Shown: positions 54,126-64,000, counted from the first letter of the stretch. The stretch: DNA of 64,000 nt from Saprospiraceae bacterium (GCA_016714025.1 JADJOB010000002.1:913501-977500); one strand, 5' to 3'. The notes: generated by a model not told the origin, from the letters alone. Made by a program: numbers and translations.

Positions 54126-57100
54126 ATGTCCAAACGATACTTACTACTCTTTAGCCTGTCTTTCTTTTGCCTGATTTCATTACACAGTCAAACCTCCCTG
54201 ACAGGAAAAGTTACTGACGAATCCAACGGAGAAGCCATAATTCAATGTGGAATTATCCTCTATAAAAACGGGATTCAGGTTACCACCATCGTCTCAGATT
54301 TTGACGGAAACTACAGCGTACAGCTGGATCCGGGTAAATACGACGTGGAGGCCCGTTATGTGGGCTATAATGCCAAGCGGGTTACCGGCATCAATGTACT
54401 TGCCGGCAAAGCAAATACATTAAATATTAAAATAAGTTCCGGAATCCAGTTGGATGCCGTTGAAGTTATTGAATACAAAGCACCTTTAATTGAAAAAGAC
54501 AATACTACTCAGGGTGGGGTTGTTACAGCTGAAAAAATAAAAAATCTGCCTACCAAGAGTTTGACAGCGATTGCGGCAACTACCGCCGGACTGTCAAGTG
54601 TCGATGGAGGTGATATCTACATTCGGGGTGGAAGATCCGATGCAACGGTTTTTTACCTTGATGGTTTACGGATTACAGGCCGACAAATTCCAGTTACCGA
54701 ATTGGAGCAGATTCAAGTAATCACGGGTGGTGTAGAAGCACAATACGGAGATTTAACAGGTGGTGCAATTTCTTCTACCAGTAAAGGACCTTCCTCTAAA
54801 TTTTCTGGAGGTGTAGAATACGAAACATCCCAAGGATTGGATGCATTTGGTTATAACCTTTTAAACGTAAATGTATCAGGACCTATTTATAAAAAACGCT
54901 TAACAGATTCTACAAAAGGTCGTACCATATTGGGATATCGTTTATCCGGACAGTTTAACATATTAAAAGATGACGATCCACCAGCATATGGTATCTATAG
55001 AGCCAAAGAATCTACTTTAAACAGATTAAAATCCGATCCTTTACAATTAATTGGTGGAACCCCATCTGTTTCAGGCCAGTTTTTAGAAACAAATGAAGTG
55101 GAATATCTGGATTACAATCCAAATACAAAAAATAAGGCTGTTGACTTAACTGGTAAATTGGATTTCAGACCGGTTGATAATATTGATTTATCTGTTTCAG
55201 GAAACTATTCACGCGTTGTAGATCGATTCAATCCGGGAGATGATAACACCACCGGACAAGGTTCCTGGACTTTATTAAACTGGGACAACAATCCAATTAC
55301 CCAGACTGATATTTATAGAGTGAATGCACGTTTTCGTCATCGCTTGGGTAAACTGACTGACTTAAACAGTCCGCAAGATGCAGAAGCCACAGTTTCAAAC
55401 ATCCAAAACTTATATTATACTTTACAAGGCGGATTCCAAAATTCAAAAACCGAAACTCAGGACTGGAGGCATAAAGACCGGTTTTTTGATTACGGATATA
55501 TGGGAAAATTCCATGGACGATATGATACGGCTTATAGTGATCAGTTTGTACATACAGGATATAACTTTGCAGTTACTGATTTTGAACAAGGAGGTTATAA
55601 TTCAAATTTAAATGCATTTGATGCAAATAGTTCACCAAATCCTGCTTATGCGGCCTTAAATAAAATTCCTATCGATGAGCCTCAAATTTTAGATGGTTAC
55701 CGGGCCTTTAATGGTCTGGTAAGTTCTGCTTATGACAATTTATGGAGTAATCTAAACAATAATGTTGGAGGTGTTTACAATAGATACAACAAGGCGGATA
55801 ATGATTTAGCAACCTTGCAAGTAACCAGTGGTTTTGATTTCTTGCCAGGGGGATCTAAAAGTGGTCGTCACAACATCCAGTTTGGAATTACTTACGAGCA
55901 GCGAACCAATAGATCCTGGACTTTATTGCCTTTTAGTTTATGGAATTTGGCCAGACTTTATACCAACAACCACATCGTCGGGGTTGATACCAATATTGTA
56001 ATTGGAAGAGTGTATAATCCATTCCTAATGGATTCGATAGACATATACGAAACATTAATTACTCCAGGTTCTGATGCGCGTTTTTATAGAGAAATTCGCT
56101 CAAAATTATTTCCAGGAATGGATATTGATCAAGCTGTACATCGTTATGGAAACGTAAACGAATTAAACAATAATGATCTTGCATTAAATATGTTTTCTCC
56201 TCGTGAGTTGACAGATCAAAATGTTATTGGATACAGTGGTTTTGATTATTTGGGAAATAAAGCCAAGAGCACCGTTAAGTTTGAGGACTTTTATAGAATC
56301 GTAGATCCAGCAACCGGTCGCAAAGCATTTGAGGTAGCACCATTTACACCTGTTTATGTTGGAGGTTATATCCAGGACAAATTTACATTTAAGGATATCA
56401 TTTTCCGATTAGGTGCCCGGGTTGACTTTTTTGATGCCAATACAAAAGTGTTGAAAGATCCATATTCATTATATGGCTTGTTAGGAGCAAAGTCATTTCA
56501 TGATATTAATGGTACGACTAAACCAGGATCTATCGGAGATGATTACAAAGTATATGTAACAGGTGAGAAATCTACGGAAGTAAAAGCTTACCGAAATGGA
56601 GACCAGTGGTATAATCGCGCCGGTACACCAGTCAACTCATCTGATCAGTTATTTACCAGTAACCTGGTGTATCCTGCTTATGTTCAGCCGGTAGATAGTT
56701 TGAGATCTATTAAAGGAAGATATTTTAAAGTGGAAGAATCATTTGATGATTATAAATCACAAATTAACTGGATGCCACGGATGGCATTTTCATTCCCAAT
56801 TTCTGATAATTCCAACTTCTTTGCACACTATGATATTTTAGTGCAGCGTCCAACATCAAATGCTAACGTAACAGCATTGGAATATTATTATTTTAATGAC
56901 CAGGGAAGAACTCCGGCAAACAATGCCAATTTGAAACCAAGCCGTACAGTTGATTATGAAGTTGGTTTCCAGCAAAAAATCAGCAATTCATCGGCTATTA
57001 AAATGTCGGCCTATTATAAAGAATTGCGTAACATGATCAATCGGATTACGTATAGCCGCGTTGCAACTATTGGAACGTACGACAGTTATGGAAATATTGA

Positions 57101-57815
57101 TTTTGGTACCGTTAAGGGTTTCAACTTTACTTATGATTTAAGACGTACCAATAATTTTGAATTTACTGCAGCATATACCTTGCAGTTTGCAGATGGAACG
57201 GGTTCAGATCCAGAAACGCAAAGTGGATTGACACAAAAAGGAATTAACATCCGCAATATTTTTCCTTTCAATTATGATGAAAGACATCGTTTTTCATTTA
57301 CTGCGGATTACCGTTATGAATCAGGTAAACGTTACAATGGTCCAAGAGTGTTTGGTAAAGACATTTTATCAAATACAGGAATCAACATGTTGGTAACTAC
57401 TGCTTCCGGAAGACCTTATTCACCAGGTACACAGATTATTCGTTTTGATGGTTCCGGTTACCGCGGAGATATCAACGGTTCTCGTTTACCCTGGAATTTT
57501 AATGTGGATATGCGTATAGACAAGAACATTTCTATTGTTCGCGGAAAGCATCCTTTAGATTTGAATATTTATTTAAGAGTTCAAAATTTATTTGATACTA
57601 AAAATATAATTGGAGTTTACAGAGGTTCTGGTGGTTCAAAAGATGATGGATATCTTAAATCTGATAAAGGAGCTGCAGAAATTTCTAATGTAACAGGCAT
57701 TTATGGAGAAGATTATATTGATTATTTTGTAAACCAATATAATTATCGGGTCGTTAATCCGAACAATTTCACACAACCGAGAAGAATCTATTTAGGAGCC
57801 ATTCTCGAATTTTAA
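54126..57815 (+). CDS. TonB-dependent receptor with N-terminal CarboxypepD-like domain
   Basis: The 1229-residue outer-membrane protein has a signal peptide (to LHSQ), a carboxypeptidase regulatory-like beta domain (TGKVTDESNGEAIIQCGI... to about residue 105), a plug domain (about 120-215, with IRGGRSDATVFYLDGLRI and TGGVEAQYGDLTGG) and a beta-barrel rich in aromatic strands up to the terminal IYLGAILEF. It resembles the Oar/SusC-like group but lacks a SusD partner. The substrate is unknown. The next two genes encode a large secreted protein (26 bp away) and a PorV-like protein, a common triad in related genomes, so it may import or sense something linked to T9SS export. Confidence 0.9.
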   Translation: MSKRYLLLFSLSFFCLISLHSQTSLTGKVTDESNGEAIIQCGIILYKNGIQVTTIVSDFDGNYSVQLDPGKYDVEARYVGYNAKRVTGINVLAGKANTLNIKISSGIQLDAVEVIEYKAPLIEKDNTTQGGVVTAEKIKNLPTKSLTAIAATTAGLSSVDGGDIYIRGGRSDATVFYLDGLRITGRQIPVTELEQIQVITGGVEAQYGDLTGGAISSTSKGPSSKFSGGVEYETSQGLDAFGYNLLNVNVSGPIYKKRLTDSTKGRTILGYRLSGQFNILKDDDPPAYGIYRAKESTLNRLKSDPLQLIGGTPSVSGQFLETNEVEYLDYNPNTKNKAVDLTGKLDFRPVDNIDLSVSGNYSRVVDRFNPGDDNTTGQGSWTLLNWDNNPITQTDIYRVNARFRHRLGKLTDLNSPQDAEATVSNIQNLYYTLQGGFQNSKTETQDWRHKDRFFDYGYMGKFHGRYDTAYSDQFVHTGYNFAVTDFEQGGYNSNLNAFDANSSPNPAYAALNKIPIDEPQILDGYRAFNGLVSSAYDNLWSNLNNNVGGVYNRYNKADNDLATLQVTSGFDFLPGGSKSGRHNIQFGITYEQRTNRSWTLLPFSLWNLARLYTNNHIVGVDTNIVIGRVYNPFLMDSIDIYETLITPGSDARFYREIRSKLFPGMDIDQAVHRYGNVNELNNNDLALNMFSPRELTDQNVIGYSGFDYLGNKAKSTVKFEDFYRIVDPATGRKAFEVAPFTPVYVGGYIQDKFTFKDIIFRLGARVDFFDANTKVLKDPYSLYGLLGAKSFHDINGTTKPGSIGDDYKVYVTGEKSTEVKAYRNGDQWYNRAGTPVNSSDQLFTSNLVYPAYVQPVDSLRSIKGRYFKVEESFDDYKSQINWMPRMAFSFPISDNSNFFAHYDILVQRPTSNANVTALEYYYFNDQGRTPANNANLKPSRTVDYEVGFQQKISNSSAIKMSAYYKELRNMINRITYSRVATIGTYDSYGNIDFGTVKGFNFTYDLRRTNNFEFTAAYTLQFADGTGSDPETQSGLTQKGINIRNIFPFNYDERHRFSFTADYRYESGKRYNGPRVFGKDILSNTGINMLVTTASGRPYSPGTQIIRFDGSGYRGDINGSRLPWNFNVDMRIDKNISIVRGKHPLDLNIYLRVQNLFDTKNIIGVYRGSGGSKDDGYLKSDKGAAEISNVTGIYGEDYIDYFVNQYNYRVVNPNNFTQPRRIYLGAILEF

Positions 57816-57841
57816 TTTAATCATTGAACAAGTTTTGCTTT

Positions 57842-60800
57842 ATGAGATCAATAGTATTATTCTTAAGCATTTTATTCGTGAGTCAGACGATTGGTTTTTC
57901 GAACCGACCGGAACATGTGGCTCCCAATCCCAAAACATCTAAAAACTTAAAACCACGTGGGGGTGCCTGTGCTGCTGCTACCAAGCAAATTGACATGGAC
58001 ATCAACAACGTCCGCGCTCGTTTATTAAACGGAGGGGATGTATGGTGGGATTTAAGTAAAGGTTCTTACATCGTACCAAAAGTACCGGAAGGATCCAGTA
58101 AAAAACCGGTTTCTGCAATCTATGCAGGTGCTGTTTGGGTTGGTGGATACGATCCATCCCGGAACTTACATTTAATGGCACAGGCATATCGTCGTCCATC
58201 GATGAACGACTGTTGGCCAGGCCCATTAACACCTAATACTGGGGAAACAACTGCAGAAGATTGTTTAAATTGGGATCAGTTTTTTGTAGTTCTTGGAAAG
58301 AGTATTCGCGACCAGCAAAAAATTTATAAAGAAGTAAAAGGTACGCGTGATTTAACGCTTTCAGAAATCCCGGAAGATGTATTGTACTATCCTGCCAGAG
58401 GAAATAAATATTTTTCATCCAAATATGGATTTGAATTGCCCTTTCTTCCTCAAGGTTTAGGTTTGTTTTATGAAGAACCAGGATCACCTTCTGATAATGG
58501 AATTTACGAACCAGAAAAAGGAGATTTTCCAATCATCGATATCCGCGGGTGTAATGAGCCTGTTTATCCGGATCAAATGTATTTCTGGGTTTATAATGAC
58601 AACGGCGGTGGTGCCATTCACACCAATTCAAATGGCGAACCAATCCGAATGGAAGTACAGGTACAGGCATTTGCATTTAACACCGGTGACGAAATCAATG
58701 ACATGACCTTCCAGCGTTATAAGTTGATTAATCGTGCACCTCAAGAATTGAATGACTGCTATTTTGCGATGTGGATTGATCCGGATTTAGGTTGTTATAC
58801 GGACGATTATGTTGGTTGTAACAAAGAGCGCAGTTTAATGTATATCTACAACATAGATCCTTCAGACGGATCGAATGGATGTAATTGCGATCAGGGTGTA
58901 AATACCTATTGTACAGAAATTCCACTTTTAGGTGTTGATTATTTCCGTGGACCATTGGATGAATTTGGTAAAGAACTCGGAATGTCATCCTTTATGTATT
59001 ATAATAATGGATCAGTAGGCAATCATCCTGCCGCTACATCTGACCCGGGAACAGCTATTGAGTATTATCGATATCTTACAGGACATTGGAGAGATGGAAC
59101 ACCATTGACTAAAGGGGGAAGTGGTTACAATCCGTCATCTCAAGATACCACACGGTATGCATTGAGTGATGATCCTAACAATCAAGCCGGTTGGAGTATG
59201 TGTTCAGCTTCATTGGGTGAAGGAGACCGCAGAACCTTACAAGCTACTGGTCCTATGAAATTATTGCCTGGAGCTATCAATGAATTAATTATCGGTGTGC
59301 CCTTTGTTCCTGATCAAAATTATCCATGTCCAAATATGGATGAATTGTATGCAGCTGATAAATTATCTCAGGATCTTTTTGACAACTGTTTTAAAATTAA
59401 AGACGGACCGGATGCACCGGATGTAGACATCATTGAGTTGGATCAGGAATTAATTTTGGTTTTGACCAATGACCTGAATTCAAATAATAAATTTGAATCC
59501 TATGCAGAAGCAGGCATTGGACTTCCTTTAGGTGTAGATAGTTTATACCGCTTTGAAGGATATCGCATCTTTCAAGTAGCAGATCCATCAATTACTTTAA
59601 ATGATGCAACGATCGCAGATCCAACCAAAGTACGCGAGATCTTTACCGTTGATTTAAAAAACAATATTAGAAAAATTTACAATTGGGTTGGTCAGAAAAA
59701 TCCAAGTCCGGATCCTACAACCCATCCGATTGTTTATTCTCCGGTAGAGAAAGTAGCAGGTCCAAACCTCGGTATCAGACATACATTTAAAGTTACTGAA
59801 GATCAATTTGCTAAAGGGGATCGCAGACTGATCAACCATAAAAAATATTACTTTACAGTAATTGCTTATGGTTATAATAATTATAAGGATTATAATTTGG
59901 TTGAAAATTTAGGTCAACGGATTACGTATTGTCCAGGTCGTTTAAATATTGGCCCAAATGAAGATGGCAAGCCTTACACGGGGACACCGAGACCTCAAGT
60001 ATATGAAAAACTCAATGCCAAATACGGCAGTAATTTTGAAATTACCCGTCACGATGGAATTGGTATGGGCGGTATTGATTTATTACTCAAGCCTGATATG
60101 TATGATAAAATGTTAGCACCAGGTTATGATGGAAAAATTACCTATCAACCGGGACGTGGTCCAATAGAAATTAAAGTCTATGATCCACTTCGTGTTAAAG
60201 ATGGAGATTATGAATTGAAATTTACTGATTCAAATCCTACCAATACCAAATTGGATGATCCCGTAAATTGGTTATTGGTCAATAAAACTACGAATGATAC
60301 GACTCGCTCAGAATCAGATATCAATCGCCTCAATGAACAAATCCTCAACAAGTTTGGAATTTCAGTTGTCATTGGTCAAACCATAGAAGCTGGAAGCGAT
60401 TCTTTAAACACTTGTGGCGTTATCGGTGAAGGGCTTTATTATGACTACAAGGATCCAAACGGTCAAAAATGGTTGATTGCACAACCAGATAATAATGTTG
60501 GAGTATCTGATTTTATATTATCCAGTTTGGGACAACCATCCTATACGCTGGATCCAAAAGAGTGTTATTCAAATCTTGGGTTGGGCGACATCCAAGGTAC
60601 CTGGTATCCGTATAAATTACCTTCAGATACCGTTTACCTTACTCCAGTTTGGATTGATCCGTTATCTAAAGTTACCAGAGGTACTATTAAGATGTCTGAT
60701 TTAAACAATGTTGATATTGTATTTACTTCAGATAAATCCAAATGGAGCCGCTGTGTGGTTGTTGAAACATGGAATCCAAATGTTGGTGGAAATTTAGTTT

Positions 60801-61828
60801 CTCCGGTAAGCGGATTGAAAAATTTTGCTTTAAAGAAAAAGCCTTCTGTTACTAAAGATGATTTAGACAATGACGGATTGCCAGATATTGATACCAATGA
60901 AGACAGTACCGGACTGGGTTGGTTTCCAGGTTATGCAGTTGATGTAGAATCGGGAAAACGATTGAATATTTTCTTTGGCGAAAATTCATTTTATTCATCA
61001 GACAATTCATTATTGGATGGATGTAATTCACGTCCTTTGACAGGAGATGACATGATGTATAATCCAACGGATGAATATCTCATTCAAAATCCATTGTGCC
61101 CATTATCTCAAACATTATTTTCATTACTACTTGGAGGTCATCATTATATCTACGTTACAAAAACGCCTTATGATTCTTGCAGAAGTTTCCGCTTGGGATT
61201 GAATTCAACAAAAATTGCTGATAAAAACAGATTGTTCAGGGATTTTACCTGGTGCAGTATGTCAGTAATTACACCTGAAGCACAATTGAAATCGTATAAA
61301 GACGGAATCATCCCAAATGATGTAACTGTAAGATTGAGAGTTCAAAATCCATATCAATATGCATTGGGTACCAATGAAAACAAAGGCCATAATTTTTATT
61401 CATTTTCAATTAAAGGTCACGAAGCGCAAATTGTGACAAAAGAAACTGAATACGACAATGCCCTTGACAATGTGAATGTAGTTCCAAATCCATATTATGG
61501 ATTTTCAAGTTATGAAACAGGACAATTCAGCAATGTTGTGAAGATTACCAATCTCCCTGCAAATTGTACGGTAACAATTTATTCAGTTGATGGTAAATTC
61601 ATTAAGCAATACAAACGCGATGAAGTTCCAGTGAGAAGAACAGGTTCCAATCCTGGAGTTGTTGAAACGCAAATTGCTCCAGATCAGGAGTGGGATTTAA
61701 CAAACTTCAAAGGAGTTCCTGTTTCCAGTGGAGCCTATATTATTCACATTAAAGAAAATTCAACCGGAGCAGAAAAAATTGTGAAGTGGTTTGGTGTAGC
61801 AAGAAAATTTGATCCATCCGGATTATAA
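57842..61828 (+). CDS. Large secreted protein with FlgD-like C-terminus
   Basis: From the ATG at 57842 (MRSIVLFLSILFVSQTIGFS) the product is 1328 residues with a signal peptide; a TTG 18 bp upstream is less likely. The sequence is acidic and Asp/Asn-rich with many Gly/Pro turns and includes an Asp-rich, calcium-loop-like DDLDNDGLPDIDTNEDS (about residues 1010-1026). The last ~110 residues (NVVPNPYYGFSSYETGQFSN; VTIYSVDGKFIKQY; LTNFKGVPVSSGAYIIHI) form a FlgD/T9SS-type C-terminal beta domain. The rest matches no family I can name. It lies between a TonB receptor and a PorV-like gene, so it is probably surface cargo or a partner of that receptor. Confidence 0.85.
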   Translation: MRSIVLFLSILFVSQTIGFSNRPEHVAPNPKTSKNLKPRGGACAAATKQIDMDINNVRARLLNGGDVWWDLSKGSYIVPKVPEGSSKKPVSAIYAGAVWVGGYDPSRNLHLMAQAYRRPSMNDCWPGPLTPNTGETTAEDCLNWDQFFVVLGKSIRDQQKIYKEVKGTRDLTLSEIPEDVLYYPARGNKYFSSKYGFELPFLPQGLGLFYEEPGSPSDNGIYEPEKGDFPIIDIRGCNEPVYPDQMYFWVYNDNGGGAIHTNSNGEPIRMEVQVQAFAFNTGDEINDMTFQRYKLINRAPQELNDCYFAMWIDPDLGCYTDDYVGCNKERSLMYIYNIDPSDGSNGCNCDQGVNTYCTEIPLLGVDYFRGPLDEFGKELGMSSFMYYNNGSVGNHPAATSDPGTAIEYYRYLTGHWRDGTPLTKGGSGYNPSSQDTTRYALSDDPNNQAGWSMCSASLGEGDRRTLQATGPMKLLPGAINELIIGVPFVPDQNYPCPNMDELYAADKLSQDLFDNCFKIKDGPDAPDVDIIELDQELILVLTNDLNSNNKFESYAEAGIGLPLGVDSLYRFEGYRIFQVADPSITLNDATIADPTKVREIFTVDLKNNIRKIYNWVGQKNPSPDPTTHPIVYSPVEKVAGPNLGIRHTFKVTEDQFAKGDRRLINHKKYYFTVIAYGYNNYKDYNLVENLGQRITYCPGRLNIGPNEDGKPYTGTPRPQVYEKLNAKYGSNFEITRHDGIGMGGIDLLLKPDMYDKMLAPGYDGKITYQPGRGPIEIKVYDPLRVKDGDYELKFTDSNPTNTKLDDPVNWLLVNKTTNDTTRSESDINRLNEQILNKFGISVVIGQTIEAGSDSLNTCGVIGEGLYYDYKDPNGQKWLIAQPDNNVGVSDFILSSLGQPSYTLDPKECYSNLGLGDIQGTWYPYKLPSDTVYLTPVWIDPLSKVTRGTIKMSDLNNVDIVFTSDKSKWSRCVVVETWNPNVGGNLVSPVSGLKNFALKKKPSVTKDDLDNDGLPDIDTNEDSTGLGWFPGYAVDVESGKRLNIFFGENSFYSSDNSLLDGCNSRPLTGDDMMYNPTDEYLIQNPLCPLSQTLFSLLLGGHHYIYVTKTPYDSCRSFRLGLNSTKIADKNRLFRDFTWCSMSVITPEAQLKSYKDGIIPNDVTVRLRVQNPYQYALGTNENKGHNFYSFSIKGHEAQIVTKETEYDNALDNVNVVPNPYYGFSSYETGQFSNVVKITNLPANCTVTIYSVDGKFIKQYKRDEVPVRRTGSNPGVVETQIAPDQEWDLTNFKGVPVSSGAYIIHIKENSTGAEKIVKWFGVARKFDPSGL

Positions 61829-61836
61829 AAAAAACG

Positions 61837-61874
61837 AATAGGTGATTCCGGTTGAATCCGGAATCACTTATTTT
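61837..61874 (+). terminator. Intrinsic terminator/hairpin after the large secreted protein gene
   Basis: AATAGGTGATTCCGG (61837-61851) pairs with 61858-61872 in a stem with one G-T-free mismatch at most; a short T run follows. It may cut read-through into the PorV-like gene 25 bp later or stabilise the upstream mRNA. Confidence 0.75.
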
Positions 61875-61897
61875 AAAACCCGATTAATAGAAGACTT

Positions 61898-62935
61898 ATG
61901 CGAAAAATAATTTTTACTCTTTTTGCACTTTCATTTTTAAGTACCGGAGCTTTTTGTGGAAATCCGGATCGCCAGGGAGAAGCCGGCGCTTATGAATTAT
62001 TAATGAATCCATGGGTTCGAAGTGGAGCACTGAATAGTTTAAATGCCTCGTGTGTCCGTGGAGTTGAAGCGATGATGGTAAACGTTGCAGGTATTGCCAG
62101 GGTAAACCGGATGGAAATTGGCCTCGCTCAATCGAGATGGCTTGTACCAAGCGGCATTGGTTTAAATGCTGGAGGCTTTGTGACTAAAGTTGGAAAAAAT
62201 GGAACCTTGGGGATCTCAATCATGAGTGTTGATTTTGGGGACATCCGGGTTACCACCACCGCTGTACCTGAAGGAACCGGTGCAACCTATAGTCCAAAAT
62301 TCAGTAACATTGGCGTTGGATATGCGCATACGTTTGGAAATAAAATTACGGTTGGTGTATTGTTTCGTGGAATTTCAGAATCAATCCAGGACTTAAGCAC
62401 GTTTGGATTTGCAATAGACGCAGGGATTCAATATGTATCAGGTTCACAGGACAATTTTAAATTTGGTATTTCATTGCGCAATGTTGGAGGTCCTATGGAC
62501 TTTAGTGGAGATGGATTGTCAACTCAATTGAAAAGTTCTGAAAACACCGATTTAACCTATAACATTAGACTCAATAAATTTGAATTACCTTCTCAATTGC
62601 ATATTGGGGTATCTTATGACTTTATTCCTTCAGACATGGTTACGATTACACCGATTGTAAATTTCACTTCAAATTCTTTTGGAAGAGATGAAATTGGTGG
62701 AGGTGCAGAAATCAAATTAACAGAATATTTTGCTCTAAGAGCTTCTTATAAGTATGAATTTGACTCAGGAGGCGATGAAATAAATAAAACAGCCCATACC
62801 GGTTTAGCAGCAGGTGCCAGTATTTCAGTTCCATTAAAGAAAAAATCAGAAACCCGCCTTGGAATCGACTATGGTTACAGGCATTCTGACCCATTCGAAG
62901 GAACTCATCAATTTGGAATTCGTCTGGAATTTTAA
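61898..62935 (+). CDS. PorV/PorQ-family outer-membrane protein
   Basis: The 345-residue product has a signal peptide (to AFCG). It opens GEAGAYELLMNPWVRSGALN, the PorV/PorQ-type start, and continues as a beta-barrel with alternating strands up to the terminal GTHQFGIRLEF. PorV carries substrates of the T9SS translocon to the attachment complex; PorV/PorQ paralogues near cargo genes are common in Saprospiraceae-like genomes. It is the third gene of the TonB receptor-secreted protein triad. Whether it is the principal PorV or a dedicated paralogue cannot be told from this window. Confidence 0.85.
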   Translation: MRKIIFTLFALSFLSTGAFCGNPDRQGEAGAYELLMNPWVRSGALNSLNASCVRGVEAMMVNVAGIARVNRMEIGLAQSRWLVPSGIGLNAGGFVTKVGKNGTLGISIMSVDFGDIRVTTTAVPEGTGATYSPKFSNIGVGYAHTFGNKITVGVLFRGISESIQDLSTFGFAIDAGIQYVSGSQDNFKFGISLRNVGGPMDFSGDGLSTQLKSSENTDLTYNIRLNKFELPSQLHIGVSYDFIPSDMVTITPIVNFTSNSFGRDEIGGGAEIKLTEYFALRASYKYEFDSGGDEINKTAHTGLAAGASISVPLKKKSETRLGIDYGYRHSDPFEGTHQFGIRLEF

Positions 62936-62992
62936 ATTGATTGAACTAATTTAGGCTCTCATGTTGTTATAATAGAATAATTATTGAATTTG

Positions 62993-63036
62993 AAGAACGT
63001 TTTCCGGTGTTTCCGGTAAACGTTCTTTTGCTTTTT
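62993..63036 (+). terminator. Intrinsic terminator after the PorV-like gene
   Basis: AAGAACGTTT (62993-63002) pairs perfectly with AAACGTTCTT (63018-63027), followed by TTGCTTTTT. Confidence 0.85.
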
Positions 63037-63055
63037 AATCAAAAATAAACAAACT

Positions 63056-63532
63056 ATGAGCAATTTAAATTACATGACCCAGGAAGGTTATGATAAGCTC
63101 AAACACGACTTAGAACAATTAAAAACGAACGGCAGACAAGAAGTTGCAAGAGCCATTGCTGAAGCTCGTGAAAAAGGAGATTTATCTGAAAATGCTGAAT
63201 ACCATGCAGCGAAAGATGCTCAAGGTATGCTTGAAATGAAAATCAATGATTTGGAGAAAAAATTAATGAATGTCCGGATCATTGATGAAAGCGATATCGA
63301 TACATCTCATGTAGTCATGTTGGCCAATGTGCGCATCCGCAATCACAAGGTTAATAAGGAAATGACATACAAAATTGTTTCGGAAGCAGAAGCGGATATT
63401 AAAGTAAACCGGATCTCAGTTACGTCTCCGATTGGTCAAGGACTGTTGGGAAAGAAAGTAGGAGACAAGGCTAAAATTCAAACACCAGCCGGTGAAATGA
63501 TTTTGGAAGTTCTGGAAATCACTGCATCCTAA
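63056..63532 (+). CDS. greA: Transcription elongation factor GreA
   Basis: The 158-residue product has the N-terminal coiled-coil domain with AREKGDLSENAEYHAAKDAQ, whose tip Asp/Glu place a magnesium ion to stimulate RNA cleavage in backtracked RNA polymerase, and the C-terminal FKBP-like domain (VTSPIGQGLLGKKVGDKAKI; TPAGEMILEVLEI). Length is normal. It starts 20 bp after the terminator hairpin of the PorV-like gene. The next gene overlaps its stop by one base (TAATG). Confidence 0.97.
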   Translation: MSNLNYMTQEGYDKLKHDLEQLKTNGRQEVARAIAEAREKGDLSENAEYHAAKDAQGMLEMKINDLEKKLMNVRIIDESDIDTSHVVMLANVRIRNHKVNKEMTYKIVSEAEADIKVNRISVTSPIGQGLLGKKVGDKAKIQTPAGEMILEVLEITAS

Positions 63533-63942
63533 TGGCAAGTATTTTTACAAAAATTATTAATAGAGAAATCCCTTGTTATTTTCTTGCTGAGAATGAGTAT
63601 TGCTTTTCATTTTTAGATATTAAACCATTGGCTAAGGGACATGCTCTGGTCATTCCAAAGATAGAGCTTGATTATTTTTTTGATTTACCGGATGACATTT
63701 TAAACCAGCTCATGGTGTTTTCAAAACGAATGGCTCATGCAATTAAGCAAACCGTGCCATGCACTAAAGTAGGGATGTCCGTAATAGGTTTGGAAGTTCC
63801 ACATGCGCATATCCATCTGGTTCCGTTGAATGCAATTAGTGAATTAAATTTTTCAAATACGCGCTTGCAATTTACAGAAGCAGAATATAGCGATTTAGCA
63901 AGGGAGATTCAAAAAAATTATAATTCAGTCTCTAGTCTATAG
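63532..63942 (+). CDS. HIT-family nucleotide-binding protein
   Basis: The 136-residue product has the HIT motif VPHAHIHLVPL (His-x-His-x-His), where the middle His acts as nucleophile on the alpha-phosphate. It also has the early SIFTKIINREIPCYFLAENEY start and PLAKGHALVIPK. It is a cytoplasmic nucleotide hydrolase or transferase, closest in plan to Hint/AMP-lysine hydrolases; the substrate is not evident. It is coupled to greA through a one-base overlap. Confidence 0.92.
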   Translation: MASIFTKIINREIPCYFLAENEYCFSFLDIKPLAKGHALVIPKIELDYFFDLPDDILNQLMVFSKRMAHAIKQTVPCTKVGMSVIGLEVPHAHIHLVPLNAISELNFSNTRLQFTEAEYSDLAREIQKNYNSVSSL

Positions 63943-64000
63943 CCTATAGTCTATTAGCCTTATTACAGGATTGCAAAATTTTATCATTGCAGAATTATTC

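Noticed and set aside
58002..58988. Minus-strand frames inside the large secreted protein gene
   Set aside because: Low-complexity translations with no recognisable domain lie wholly antisense to a well-supported gene.
1..64000. tRNA or rRNA genes
   Set aside because: No cloverleaf with a T-loop GGTTCRA signature or rRNA-like segment was spotted by eye; a tRNAscan run would settle it.

Overview
The window looks like a chromosomal segment of an uncultured Bacteroidota bacterium, most likely near the Saprospiraceae. Evidence for this: low GC; very weak ribosome-binding sites; one clear Bacteroidota-type promoter (TTG, 17 bases, TACTTTTG); several secreted proteins ending in type IX secretion (T9SS) sorting domains; a PorZ and a PorV/PorQ-like protein; a MurF-alanine racemase fusion; a CarB without its allosteric domain; and a purD/ppiC/surA/htpG housekeeping set. 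The placement is inference from gene content; no rRNA or tRNA was seen.

Layout. 1-12.1 kb: two giant T9SS-exported cysteine-rich surface proteins. The first is cut by the window edge and carries twelve 255-bp tandem repeats with no length variation. The second has seven ~500-bp modules plus a C-type lectin and a GEVED domain. Between them (about 4.98-6.54 kb) is a REP-like array: six 37-38 bp palindromes whose two arms change together, separated by related ~155-163 bp spacers. One interval holds a Y1/HUH (IS200-like, RAYT-type) transposase whose last codons and stop lie inside a palindrome. 12.4-20 kb: a TAT-exported Gfo/Idh/MocA oxidoreductase, a TPR lipoprotein, dodecin, thrS, a SMUG-like uracil-DNA glycosylase and small envelope proteins. 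20-30.6 kb (mostly minus strand): htpG, a three-gene periplasmic foldase operon (PpiC/SurA type), murF-alr and purD.

30.8-44.9 kb is the most unusual part: two convergent gene blocks. The plus block has a secreted caspase-like protease, an unknown secreted protein, an ECF sigma factor, a membrane anti-sigma-like TPR protein, an M48-like metallopeptidase-TPR gene split by a frameshift, and a caspase-TPR protein. The minus block has a CHASE2 sensor, a FecR-like/Fn3-like protein, a second M48-like-TPR protein and a FecR-like protein with a 12-residue tandem repeat. I read this as one envelope-sensing and proteolytic system with paired paralogues. A RprX/RprY-like two-component pair follows at 45-47.2 kb.

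47.4-64 kb: a candidate small RNA, porZ, carB, a D-2-hydroxyacid dehydrogenase, a TonB-dependent receptor / large secreted protein / PorV-like triad, greA and a HIT protein. Two candidate structured RNAs (22.26-22.37 and 47.42-47.56 kb) end in strong intrinsic terminators. A pair of related inverted repeats built from an AATTACGAATTAC-type word sits downstream of two T9SS genes (12.1 and 49.95 kb).
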